Source: Streptomyces sp. DG2A-72 (lineage in GTDB: Bacteria; Actinomycetota; Actinomycetes; Streptomycetales; Streptomycetaceae). From it: a DNA stretch of 64,000 nucleotides. Under the pieces are notes generated by a model. That model was not told where the DNA came from, did not search any database, and was given only the letters and a program-made list of their open reading frames with translations. Position numbers and translations under genes: made by a program. This document shows, one piece after another, positions 1-8,800 of the stretch. The stretch is taken from the NCBI RefSeq assembly GCF_030499575.1, contig NZ_JASTLC010000001.1, positions 4,364,001-4,428,000 on the forward strand, given 5' to 3'. Numbering within the stretch: the stretch's first letter is position 1; each line of letters starts with the position of its first letter.

Positions 1-188
1 TAGTGCGTGTGGGGATCGACGAACCCGGGCGCGAGAACGAGCCCGGCGGCATCCTCACTGGTCCGAGCCTCCTCGGTGACGGTACCGATGACGGCGATAC
101 GACCGTCTCGTATGCCGACATCGGCAGTGAAAGCAGCCGCACCGGTCCCATCGACGACGGCCGCACCTTTGATGACGTGATCAAGCAT
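1..188 (-). CDS. Amidohydrolase, D-aminoacylase-like (5' end only)
   Basis: The gene starts at an ATG at 188 and runs off the left edge, so only about 62 N-terminal residues are present. They read MLDHVIKGAAVVDGTG and later APGFVDPHTH, the entry strand and first metal-binding HxH motif of the amidohydrolase superfamily, closest to N-acyl-D-amino-acid deacylases. A strong Shine-Dalgarno (AGGAGGTGAG) lies just upstream. It is on the same strand as the luciferase-like gene that ends 95 bp before it, with a chromosomal repeat between, so the two may be co-transcribed under the operators at 1439-1511. Substrate cannot be judged from the fragment. Confidence 0.8.
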   Translation of the reverse strand, partial: MLDHVIKGAAVVDGTGAAAFTADVGIRDGRIAVIGTVTEEARTSEDAAGLVLAPGFVDPHTH

Positions 189-226
189 GGGCTCACCTCC
201 TGGAGCTACGGTGACCTGACCTACCT

Positions 227-275
227 AGGGGCGCGGGGAACTGCGCGACCGGCCACAACGGACCCGCAGACGCCA
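227..275. repeat. Short dispersed GC-rich repeat (ggggcgcggggaactgcgcg family)
   Basis: This intergenic copy begins aggggcgcggggaactgcgc and continues into gaccggcc and acccgcag. Near-identical copies occur at 50913-50970 and, as an inverted pair, at 61351-61420. A related version (…ggggctgt…atgcggctccgccgcg) occurs at 24499, 28791 and 30822. These look like non-autonomous extragenic elements common in Streptomyces. Confidence 0.7.
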
Positions 276-282
276 ACGAACC

Positions 283-1401
283 TCAGGCCGCCCTCCGGAA
301 CCGCGTAGTCCGATGCACCGGATCCGTATCGATCTTCGGAATCACGTGCTCCCCAATAAGCCGAATCGTCCGCAACGTCTCCTCCTTCGGCACCCCCACC
401 GGCAACCCGAAGCTCAACTGATCCGCCCCCGCCTGCTCCCACCGCTTGCACTGCGTGAGCACCTCGTCCGGATCCCCGCAGATCAGCAGCTCCTCCTCGA
501 TGAGGACCTCGACGAACTCCGCGGTGTACTCCGGCAACGTCTCCGGCCACACGGGAAACCCTTCCGGCCGCGGAAACGTGTCGTGGTACCGGAACACCAG
601 CGAGGGCAGATAGTGCAGCCCCCCGTTGACCGCAATCTCGATCGCCTCGGCATGCGTAGGCGCACAGATAGCGGTGGTCGTCACCATCACGTTGTCGTTG
701 ACGAAGTCCCCGACCGGCTCCGCATCCACCACCGCCGTCTTGTACTGCTCCAGCACCCACTCCATGTCGGAGACCTTCTGCACGCTGAACCCGAGCACAC
801 CGAGCCCCTTGCGGGCAGCCATCGCATACGACGGAGGAGAGCCCGCCGCGTACCACATCGCGGGGTGGGACTTGCCGTACGGCTTCGGCAGGACCTTCCG
901 CGGCGGCAGCGACCAGTGCTTGCCCTGGAAGCCCACATACTCGTCCTGGAGCCACATCTTCGGGAACTCGGCGATGGTCTCTTCCCAGATCTCCTTGGTG
1001 TAGTTCATATCGGTCACGCCCGGTATGAACCCCAGGATCTCGTGCGACCCCGCCCCCCGCCCGCTGCCGAACTCGAAGCGGTTCTGGGAGAGATGGTCGA
1101 GCATGGCCACCTTCTCGGCGACCTTGACCGGGTGGTTGACCTGGGCGAGGGGATTGAAGATCCCGGAGCCGAGATGGATGCGCTCGGTCGCGTGGGCGAG
1201 GTACCCCAAGAACACGTCGTTGGCGGAGAGGTGCGAGTACTCCTCCAGGAAGTGGTGCTCGGACGCCCACGCGTACTTGAAGCCGGACCGGTCCGCCTGG
1301 ATGACGTACTCGGTCTCCTCCATCAGCGCCTTGTGCTCGGCCAGCGGGTCGGTCTCGGCGCGCTTGCCCACGTATCCCTGTACAAAGAGCCCGAATTCCA
1401 A
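283..1401 (-). CDS. LLM-class flavin/F420-dependent oxidoreductase
   Basis: This is a 372-residue luciferase-like monooxygenase-fold protein. It begins MEFGLFVQGYV and contains ASEHHFLEEYSHLSAND, then the GSGIFNPL and RFEFGSGRGAG segments typical of the TIM-barrel family that uses reduced FMN or F420. The start is a TTG at 1401; no upstream ATG or GTG fits the family N-terminus better, and only a weak GGTGA precedes it. Two copies of the shared CTGAC/GTCAG inverted repeat lie upstream (1439 and 1493), between it and the SDR gene, so it belongs to the proposed TetR-type regulon. The substrate is unknown; family members act as monooxygenases, reductases or dehydrogenases. Confidence 0.88.
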   Translation of the reverse strand: MEFGLFVQGYVGKRAETDPLAEHKALMEETEYVIQADRSGFKYAWASEHHFLEEYSHLSANDVFLGYLAHATERIHLGSGIFNPLAQVNHPVKVAEKVAMLDHLSQNRFEFGSGRGAGSHEILGFIPGVTDMNYTKEIWEETIAEFPKMWLQDEYVGFQGKHWSLPPRKVLPKPYGKSHPAMWYAAGSPPSYAMAARKGLGVLGFSVQKVSDMEWVLEQYKTAVVDAEPVGDFVNDNVMVTTTAICAPTHAEAIEIAVNGGLHYLPSLVFRYHDTFPRPEGFPVWPETLPEYTAEFVEVLIEEELLICGDPDEVLTQCKRWEQAGADQLSFGLPVGVPKEETLRTIRLIGEHVIPKIDTDPVHRTTRFRRAA

Positions 1402-1438
1402 GGAGGTTCACCGTCCCCGGTCTGGAATGCTGTGGATT

Positions 1439-1457
1439 ATCTGATGGGCCGTCAGAT
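1439..1457. promoter_or_regulatory. Regulon operator copy 1a
   Basis: ATCTGATGGGCCGTCAGAT, a 19-bp inverted repeat with one mismatch between the arms. It sits 38 bp upstream of the TTG start of the luciferase-like gene, a position suited to repression. Confidence 0.7.
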
Positions 1458-1492
1458 CGCTGACTGTGGCACCGTACGCATGAGCCGTCAAT

Positions 1493-1511
1493 AGCTGACG
1501 GCAAGTCAGAT
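1493..1511. promoter_or_regulatory. Regulon operator copy 1b
   Basis: AGCTGACGGCAAGTCAGAT contains a perfect CTGAC-N5-GTCAG core. It overlaps the stop codon of the upstream SDR gene and is 54 bp (about five helical turns) from copy 1a, so it may bind the same regulator cooperatively. Confidence 0.55.
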
Positions 1512-2276
1512 AACGGATACGCCCGCCAGCCACCCGCCGTCGATCACGAACGGCTGCCCGGTGATGTACGACGAGTCCGCACAGGTCAGGAACAGCGCCA
1601 GCCGTGCCACCTCCTCCGGCTTCCCGATCCGGCCGAGCGGCACGAGCTTGCGGTAGAGCCCGTCGAGCGCCCTCGACGTCTCCTCGGCGTCCGCTCCGGG
1701 ATCCAGCAGCCCCGGGTTGGACATCGCGGTGTCGATGGCGCCGGGACACATGGCGTTGACCCGGATGCCGCGGGGCGCCAGCTCCAGGGCGGCGACCCGG
1801 GTGAGGCCGAGGATGGCGTGCTTGGTGGCGGAGTACGTCCCGACGGCCGCCATGCCGGTCACCGCGGTGTACGAGGCCGTGTTGACGATCGTGCCGCCGT
1901 CGGCCATCTCGGGCGCGACGGTCTTGATACCGAGGAAGCAGCCGACCTGGTTCACCCGCACGACCTGCATGAACTCGTCGAGGGGCGTGTCGACGAGGGA
2001 GTTGAAGCGCAGGATGCCGGCGTTGTTGACCAGCCCGTCGAGGTGGCCGTAGGCCCTCCGCGCGGCGGCGACGGCGGCCTGCCAGTCGGCTTCTTGGCCC
2101 ACGTCGAGGTGGACGTACAGCGCGCCCATCTCCTCGGCGAGGGCCTCGCCCTGGTCGTCGAGCACATCGGCGAGGACGACTCTCGCGCCCTCCTCGACGA
2201 ACAGGCGAGCCTCCTGCTCCCCCTGTCCGCGCGCCGCCCCGGTGACGATGACGACCCGTCCCTCGAGCTTGCCCAT
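1506..2276 (-). CDS. SDR-family NAD(P)-dependent oxidoreductase
   Basis: A 256-residue classical short-chain dehydrogenase. The cofactor motif TGAARGQG is at residues 12-19, NNAG at 84-87, the catalytic Ser near 135, and YSATK (Tyr148, Lys152) after it; the C-terminus carries the usual DGGW segment. I place the start at the ATG at 2276, six bases after an AGGGGG ribosome site; a GTG at 2291 would add five residues. A perfect copy of the regulon operator lies 55 bp upstream at 2331. Such enzymes oxidise secondary alcohols or 3-hydroxyacyl-CoAs; the operator ties it to the CoA-ester catabolic genes here. Confidence 0.88.
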   Translation of the reverse strand: MGKLEGRVVIVTGAARGQGEQEARLFVEEGARVVLADVLDDQGEALAEEMGALYVHLDVGQEADWQAAVAAARRAYGHLDGLVNNAGILRFNSLVDTPLDEFMQVVRVNQVGCFLGIKTVAPEMADGGTIVNTASYTAVTGMAAVGTYSATKHAILGLTRVAALELAPRGIRVNAMCPGAIDTAMSNPGLLDPGADAEETSRALDGLYRKLVPLGRIGKPEEVARLALFLTCADSSYITGQPFVIDGGWLAGVSVI

Positions 2277-2330
2277 TGCGACCCCCTGCACATGATGGTG
2301 GACACGGTGGACTCAGCATCGTAGCCACAT

Positions 2331-2349
2331 ATCTGACGATGCGTCAGAT
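2331..2349. promoter_or_regulatory. Regulon operator copy 2 (perfect palindrome)
   Basis: ATCTGACGATGCGTCAGAT has two perfect 8-bp arms around a 3-bp centre. It is the best copy in the window and lies just upstream of the SDR gene. The divergent secreted-protein gene starts 98 bp away and might also be affected. Confidence 0.75.
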
Positions 2350-2446
2350 GCAAGTCGTCGACGTTGCTGAGGCGAATCTCACGTGACTCGCCAGTAGGGA
2401 TGTTTGACTCTGTCGGCGTCCGTCAAGGGCATCCAAAATTTTCGCC

Positions 2447-3196
2447 ATGCCCAAGCGGAAACTGCAGAACAAGAAGATCAGGATCGTGGCGGCCGTATCC
2501 GCCTTGATGACCAGCGGGGCCGTCGTCGTCGCGCTGCCTCCGTCGGCGAACGCCGCCGCCGAGAAGACGCCCGAAGAGATCATGAGGATGTGCCAACGAG
2601 CGAAGGTGCTCAACGACAAAGAGCAGTCCCTCGAGGATTTCGGTGGTGGCGGGATAGCAGGCCCGAATTTCGAGGCCAGCAGTTGCGAGTTCGTCACGAC
2701 GAAAATGGAGCCCTTCAACGGGCCCAAGCAGAAGGTCAGCATCGACTACGCGAACTGCGAGCCGAACTCCACCGAACCGACGCAGGTCCAGCTCCAGGCG
2801 TCGGCCGAGGTCGCTCAGGGCCAGGGCAAGTACACCGTGACACAACAGGGCTTCGCGGCGGGGATCTTCGGCGCCCTCAACGCCTCCTGGGTGGACCACG
2901 AGGCGACGCTGGACCTGACCGTGAAGGCGGTCGGCACCAACCTGACGGACAAGGCCAAGGTCCCGGTCGGCAAGGTGCTGTACATGACTTTCGTGCCGAA
3001 GATGCAGCGCATGACCGGCGTCTGGCGGGTGAAGATCGACGCCCATCCGGGTGGGGGGACGGCCTACACCAAGCCCCGCCCGGAGCAGATCTTCGAGGTG
3101 CCCGAAGTCATCGAGGGACCCGTCGTCCGGGACGGTGCCGCAGGTGCGCCCGGGGAAGCGGCCGGCATCCGTGACACCGAAACGGTCGACTGCTGA
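2447..3196 (+). CDS. Secreted beta-rich protein, possible ETX/MTX2 (aerolysin-like) fold
   Basis: A 249-residue protein with a clear Sec signal: basic MPKRKLQNKKIR, a hydrophobic stretch, then a PPSANAAAE cleavage region near residue 37. The mature part has an SCEFV motif, a long Ser/Thr-rich amphipathic central region (KYTVTQQGFAAGIFGALNAS) and a VPVGKVLYMTFVPK strand. Both features recall aerolysin/ETX-MTX2 beta pore-formers, but this is pattern resemblance only. It is followed 38 bp later by a paralogue, which shares the signal-peptide layout, the CEFV motif and the order of strands. I do not recognise a characterised orthologue. Confidence 0.8.
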   Translation: MPKRKLQNKKIRIVAAVSALMTSGAVVVALPPSANAAAEKTPEEIMRMCQRAKVLNDKEQSLEDFGGGGIAGPNFEASSCEFVTTKMEPFNGPKQKVSIDYANCEPNSTEPTQVQLQASAEVAQGQGKYTVTQQGFAAGIFGALNASWVDHEATLDLTVKAVGTNLTDKAKVPVGKVLYMTFVPKMQRMTGVWRVKIDAHPGGGTAYTKPRPEQIFEVPEVIEGPVVRDGAAGAPGEAAGIRDTETVDC

Positions 3197-3234
3197 ACCT
3201 CCTCCACCCGCTTTCACAAGGAGAAAGAGCCACC

Positions 3235-3939
3235 ATGGCACGCACGCCCCGCAAGGGAACCCACCGCAGCAAGAAGAAGCGCATCACGCTCGCCCTCGCT
3301 CCCGTCGCCGCGCTCGCGGTGGCCGTCCCGCTGATGAACAGCGCGGGCGCCGCCACCCCCGACGAGGTGGCCGCCGACTGCCGCGCCGACTCGGACGAAC
3401 TGGAGAACTGCGAGTTCGTCCCCGTCGGTGTCAGAGAGAACAGCCTCGGCCCCAACAAGGTGGTCTCCGACGTGACGGACAACTGCGGAGAAGACGAGCC
3501 GAAGGAGACGGGCTTCTCCGTGACCGGGTCGGTGTCCAGGATCGTTCAGACCGACTCGGGCTTCTCGGCCGGCGGCGACTCGAAAATCGGCAACTCGTTC
3601 TTCGAGGTCGGCATCAAGTTCTCCACGACCGAATACAACGTCAAGCGTGACGAGACCAAGACCGGCTTCTCCTACAGCATCGATGAGGTGGTGAAGCCCG
3701 ACCACGTCGGCGTCTTCATGTGGTCCGAGAAGCGCACCGACGTGAGCGGATACCTCAAGGCCACGTACAAGGACGAGCAGGACGGCCAGAAGGTGTTCTT
3801 CTCACCCCGCGAGGGAGCCACCGACATCCACGTCTTCTATCCGCAGCTCCTGAAGAACGGAACTCCGGACGGCCGCCTCTGGATGCGCAACGTGAAGTGC
3901 GGCACTCCGGAGGCCGACAGGCTCCTCAACAAGGCCTAG
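3235..3939 (+). CDS. Secreted beta-rich protein, paralogue of the preceding gene
   Basis: A 234-residue secreted protein with a very basic N-region (MARTPRKGTHRSKKKR), a hydrophobic core and cleavage near SAGAATP. A good AAGGAGAAAG ribosome site precedes it. Like its neighbour it has NCEFV, then GPNKVVSDVTDNC, an alternating Ser/Thr/Gly central tract (GFSAGGDSKIGNSFFEVGIK), and a VVKPDHVGVFMW strand. The order matches an ETX/MTX2-type beta protein with an insertion hairpin, but this is unproven. The 38-bp spacing suggests a bicistronic unit whose products may act together outside the cell. Confidence 0.8.
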   Translation: MARTPRKGTHRSKKKRITLALAPVAALAVAVPLMNSAGAATPDEVAADCRADSDELENCEFVPVGVRENSLGPNKVVSDVTDNCGEDEPKETGFSVTGSVSRIVQTDSGFSAGGDSKIGNSFFEVGIKFSTTEYNVKRDETKTGFSYSIDEVVKPDHVGVFMWSEKRTDVSGYLKATYKDEQDGQKVFFSPREGATDIHVFYPQLLKNGTPDGRLWMRNVKCGTPEADRLLNKA

Positions 3940-3982
3940 AAGAACGGCCCCGGCAGTCGCAGCCGGTGGGCGTATCCCCTTC

Positions 3983-4627
3983 TCATGCGCGAAGCACGGG
4001 CGCGGCTCCCAGCCACCTCAGGACCGCGTCCGTGCTTCCGCGTGCGTCCAGCTTGGCGTAGATGTTGCTGAGATTGTTGCGCACGGTCTTCTCGCTGAGC
4101 TGCAGCCGCAGCCCGATCTCCTGGGCGCCGAGGCCGGTCGACAGCAGCTCCATGATCTGGCGTTCGCGCGGGGACAGCTGGGACCGTAAGCGCTCCAGCG
4201 CGCTCTGGGCCCGGGACATCCGCTGGGCGCCCTCCCTGAGGGCCTCGCAGGCCAGTGGGGAGAGGTAGGTGCGGCCGACGGTGGCGGCCAGGACGGCGGA
4301 GGACAGCATGCAGGTGCAGTAGTCGCCCTCGACCAGGTAGCCCGCCCCGCCCCGGAACACCTCGACGATCGTGTCGGTGTCCTGGCGCGGGCTGATCACG
4401 ATCACCGGGATGCCCGACTCCCCCAGGACGTCCAGCAGTTCGGGGAAGTCCGCCGCCGGGTCCAGGGAGCGCAGCAGCACCACGTCCACGTCCGCGGGCA
4501 CCCGCAGGGGCCGGGACAGGCGCACGGCCCGTCGCACGTACCCGTTGTCCGGGGCCGGCCAGTCGGCATGCGGCCACTCGCCGTCCGGGCAGGCGAGGGC
4601 GACGGAGAGTCGCTGGGAAGATCGCAC
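3983..4627 (-). CDS. LuxR-family regulator with receiver-like domain
   Basis: The C-terminal segment LSPRERQIMELLSTGLGAQE followed by SEKTVRNNLSNIYAKL is a textbook LuxR/GerE helix-turn-helix. The N-terminal 120 residues look like a receiver fold (VVLLRSLD, IPVIVIS, GAGYLVEGD) but lack an evident acidic pocket, so phosphorylation is doubtful. I choose the GTG at 4627, preceded by GGAAGGA, giving 214 residues, the normal response-regulator size. An ATG at 4693 would add 22 residues but has no ribosome site. It follows the luciferase-like gene on the same strand. No cognate kinase is nearby, and its targets are unknown. Confidence 0.8.
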   Translation of the reverse strand: MRSSQRLSVALACPDGEWPHADWPAPDNGYVRRAVRLSRPLRVPADVDVVLLRSLDPAADFPELLDVLGESGIPVIVISPRQDTDTIVEVFRGGAGYLVEGDYCTCMLSSAVLAATVGRTYLSPLACEALREGAQRMSRAQSALERLRSQLSPRERQIMELLSTGLGAQEIGLRLQLSEKTVRNNLSNIYAKLDARGSTDAVLRWLGAAPVLRA

Positions 4628-4738
4628 GCCGTTGTGTCCTTCCACCGAAGCTCGCGTCCGTGGGTCCTTACATACGCGGCTCGGCGTGGACATGTTCAAA
4701 CGTTCAAGGAATACCCGGCGCCCAGGCAAGTCCGCCGG

Positions 4739-5653
4739 TCACAGCAGCGGCGCCACCTCCGCCCCGAACGCGGCGATCTGGTCGGCGAGTTCGTCCCGGC
4801 CCCGGTTGCGGAACCGCACCTGGATCTGGTCCACGCCCATCGCGCGGTAGGCCCGGAGGGACTCGGCGAGGGCGTCGGGGGGTCCGGTGAGGGTGCGCCG
4901 CCCTACGGCCCAGGCGGGCTGTCCGACGTACAAGGGCTCGGTGATGGCGCCGATGACGAACGGTTCCTCGTTGCCGACTTCTTCGCGGAGTCGCCTGATC
5001 CGGGCGATCTGCTCCGGCAGCCGGTCCCGTGGATCGCCCTGCGGCAGCCAGCCGTCCCCCTTCAGCGCGGCCCGGCGTACGGCGGCGGGTGAGGAGCCGC
5101 CGACCCAGAGGGGGATGTGGGACTGGGTGGGCCGGGGGCGTTGGCCGAGGCCCTCGAAGTCGTACAACTTGCCGTGATGCTCGGGGAATTCGTCCGGGCC
5201 GAGGGCGGCGCGGAGGGCGTCAATGGTCTCGTCGAGCACCGCGCCCCGGTGCTGGAAGTCCACCCCCAGCGCCGAGAACTCCTCCTCCACATGCCCCGCC
5301 CCGACCCCGAGGATCAGCCGGCCGCCGGAGAGGTGGTCGAGGGTCGCGTACTGCTTGGCGGTGAGCAGGGGGTGGCGGAGGCCCACGACGGCGACATGGC
5401 TGAGGAGCCGTATGTGCTCGGTGGCCGCCGCGAGAAAGGCGAGGGTGGCGACGGGGTCGTACCAGACCGTGCTCATCGCGGGCGCGAGACGGCGCGGGAC
5501 GGCCACGTGGTCGCAGCAGGCGACGTAGGAGAAGCCCGCACGGTCGGCGACCCGGGCGATGGCCACCAGGTCGTCGGGGCCGGCGGCTGCTTCCCAGGGC
5601 TCGGTGTAGAGGGTGCTCTGGGACTGGACCGGGAGCTGGATGCCGTAGGACAC
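4739..5653 (-). CDS. F420-dependent LLM-class oxidoreductase
   Basis: A 304-residue TIM-barrel enzyme of the luciferase-like class: SYVACCDHVAVPRRL, GLRHPLLTAKQYATLDHLSG, LILGVGAGHVEEEF and IPLWVGGSSPAA are typical of the F420-dependent branch. It starts at an ATG at 5653, 15 bp from a regulon operator (5668) with one arm mismatch. With the first luciferase-like gene, the Ddn-like protein at 30084 and the split-barrel protein at 34523, it suggests that deazaflavin chemistry is used around this pathway. The substrate is unknown. Confidence 0.88.
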   Translation of the reverse strand: MSYGIQLPVQSQSTLYTEPWEAAAGPDDLVAIARVADRAGFSYVACCDHVAVPRRLAPAMSTVWYDPVATLAFLAAATEHIRLLSHVAVVGLRHPLLTAKQYATLDHLSGGRLILGVGAGHVEEEFSALGVDFQHRGAVLDETIDALRAALGPDEFPEHHGKLYDFEGLGQRPRPTQSHIPLWVGGSSPAAVRRAALKGDGWLPQGDPRDRLPEQIARIRRLREEVGNEEPFVIGAITEPLYVGQPAWAVGRRTLTGPPDALAESLRAYRAMGVDQIQVRFRNRGRDELADQIAAFGAEVAPLL

Positions 5654-5667
5654 ACTGGCCCTCCATT

Positions 5668-5686
5668 ATCTGACGGGTCGTCACAT
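5668..5686. promoter_or_regulatory. Regulon operator copy 3
   Basis: ATCTGACGGGTCGTCACAT, with one mismatch to the consensus in the right arm. It lies immediately upstream of the luciferase-like gene, close enough to overlap its promoter. Confidence 0.7.
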
Positions 5687-5848
5687 GCATGATCGGAGCT
5701 GATGGCACGTCAGGCAAGGGGTCGGCGGAATGTCCCCGGCGGCTCGGGGAGTACGGGTGGTCGACGGCGAGTCCGAAATGGCCTCTGGATGTACTGGAGC
5801 TGGCGCACCGGTGCAGCACGAGCGGCAACTGTGCCAGGAGTCGGCGGA

Positions 5849-8800
5849 GTGATCTCGAACCGTCCCCGCGCTGGCTACGTTGAGGCTGTGCGGACTCAGC
5901 AGCAGCCGGGGAGCGGCAGAACCGGCGACTCCCAGCAGTCGTCCCAGGCGCCCCGCAACGCCAGGCCACCCGTCTCCGGCGCCGCTCCCCCCGCCCTGCT
6001 CGGACTCCAGCGGTCCGCGGGCAACGCGGCCACCTCGCGGGCGGTGCAACGCGCGCGCAACGGGAGTGCCCGGCCGGCATTGCCGGTTGTCCCGGAAGAA
6101 GAGTTCGAGCTGCCGTCGTACCTGATGAACCTCCAGGCGGGCGGTCTCTCCTCGACGTACGGACTGACGGGGCACGAGTTCGTGCGGCACGCGGTGTCCG
6201 CGGTCGTCGGGCACGCGGACGGGACGGTCGCCGACATCGCGGGCGAACTGACCGGACGGCCGGAGAGCTTCTTCGGGCAGGGCCGTGCCTTCGCCGTCGA
6301 GGGCCGTACGGGCAAGGAGTGGTGGAACATCACCGTCGCCATCTCCCGGGCCCCCGACGACAGGCCGCCCGTCTTCCTGCAGAACGACCTGGCCGACGCC
6401 GCGCCGGAGACCGACGGTGTGCCGAGGGCGCGGCTGGCGGACCCGGTGGGCAAGGACACCAAGCTCGACGTCCACCACAACACGGCCGCCACCGTCAGCT
6501 CCCAGGGCGGCGGGAACTCCAGCCACGGCGCCGGAGGCCTCGCCTTCGGGCTCGCGCCCGTCGTGCCCGGTCTGTGGCTGGGCGGTGCCGGCATGGTCAA
6601 CGCGCAGCCCTGGCAGTCCTCCCGGGAGTCCCGCCACCAGCGGAACGTGGCCGAGCCGCGCGTGCTGCGGAGCAAGGACGGCACGGTCGAGGTGCGGCGC
6701 AGGGTGCGTTTCGAGGTACGGGCCAAGCTGCACGGCAGCACCGAGGACGCACAGACGTACCAGGACTCCGGCGCGCTCAGCCAGCGCGTGCCGACCGAGC
6801 ATCTGGTCCCCGTCGGCATCGCGGCACCCGCCCCGCCGCGGCCCGTGAGCGCGGACGCCGCCCGGAACGTCTCGCTCGCCGACTCGCTGGCCCCGGTCGC
6901 GGTGGCCGACACCGCCGCCCCGCACGAGGGTGGCGGCGGGCTCTTCGACGCCGTCGCCTCCGTACTGCACCCCTCGCTCACCGCACCCGGTGCGCCGGGC
7001 CGGAGCCGGCTGTACCAGGCGACCTCCACGGCGACCGTCCTGGAGGACATGCCGCGGCTGCTGCGGGACGGCGTGGTCGGCGAGGATCTGCACTCCAAGG
7101 ACGACAAGACGGCGGGCAGTTACCACCTGCGTGCCGCGATCACCGGCCTCTCCCCGGCCTGGGGCACCGGCGAGACCCAGCTGCGCACCCACCAGCAGAG
7201 CCAGACGTCGGTCACGGAGAGCGCGGGCAAGGGGCGGTCCGTCGCGGGCGGTGTGGGCCCGGCGATCGGCGTCGGTGCGGTCGCGGGCGCGGCGATCGTA
7301 CGAGGCACCGCGATGCCGGTCGCCGCCGCCCGCAAGGCGCGCTTCACCACGACCGAGCAGAGCGTCGCCAGCCGGCAGGGCGCGGAGATCCGGGGCGAGA
7401 AGGCGCTCTACGTCGGGACGGTGGTCTTCACCGTGGAGGGGACGGGCCCGCGGTCGGCCGAGGCGATCCTGCACCCCGAGACCCGGGTCGCCCGGCACTC
7501 GATGAACGTGTGGATCAGTCTGCGGGCCGACGAGGCGGCGTCCTTCGGGCTGCCGCTGCCGCCCGGCATGACCGCCGAGGACTTCGTCAAGAAGCCGAAG
7601 CGGGTCGACGAGAACGGCGAGGAGCAGGAGGTCGAGCGCCATCTTCCCTACGACGGGAAGGGAGCCGGCGTCGCGCTGAGCCGGGTCGACACCGGGCCCA
7701 TGGTGCGGGCGGTGCGCGAGATGTTCGCCACCGATCCCCGGCTGGCCGGTTACCTCCCCGCCTTCGGCACCGCCGCGCCGGCCGGCCACGTCAGCAACGA
7801 GGAGGACGAGGGCCGGCGGCACTACTACCGCGAGCTGATGACCGCGCTGTCGGAGACCAACCTCCGGGTGAACAAGGACCAGTTGCTGTCCACCGGCATC
7901 CGGGTGCGGCTGCGCCGCAAGACGACCATGCACTCCCACGACGTGCAGCTCCTCGTCATGGGCAGGCTGAGCGACACCGCCTACGAGGGCGACATCAAGG
8001 ACTGGTCGGTGCGCAGCCACGCGGGCGTCACCGGCAACGCCCAGAGCGGGCGCAGCAGCCAGCGGTCGATCGGCGGTCTGGTGCTCGGCCAGGCCCGGAT
8101 CGTCCCCGGCGTCCTGACCGGCTCGGCCCGCTACGAGCGGCACAGCACCGGCGCCCACCGCAACCAGGCCGGCACGACCGGCCGTACGGACGTCGTGGCC
8201 AACGGTTCCGACACGGCCGGCGTCTTCCGGGCCGCCCTGCAGCTCGACGTGGAGGCCACGATGACCTCCCGGCCCCGCAAGCTCGCCCGCGGCCTCACCC
8301 CCGGCAGGCCGGGCCGGGACGTGCCGGAGGCCGAGACGGTGACGTACATGAACATGGGCAGCCAGAACGTACGGCTGACCACGCCGACGGAGTTCACGGT
8401 GGACCAGGAGGGGAAGGACCGGCTGGACGCGGTGGTCGGGGGCCGCGGGGAACCGGCGCCCGCCACCGCCGACGTCGCCGCCGAGGGCATCGGCGACCTG
8501 GCCACGCTCGTGCCGCAGCCGGCCACCGGGTCCCTGGTGCGGGACTGGCAACTGGTGGAGACCGTCGAGGCGGCCCCCGTCCGGGAGCTCGCCTTCGCGC
8601 TGCTGTCCAAGGCCGCCGCCCGCAACAAGACCATGCGCGAGGACCCGGCGCTGGCGACGGAGGGACTTGCGCCACGGCAGGCGATCGAGGAGCGGTTCGG
8701 TGAACGGGCGGTCCAGGCGGCGCTGCGGCAGGCCGCGTCCTCCGGCTGGGTCGTGAAGAACCTCCGCTATCCGCGCCGCCTCGCTGCCCTCAAGGGCGCG

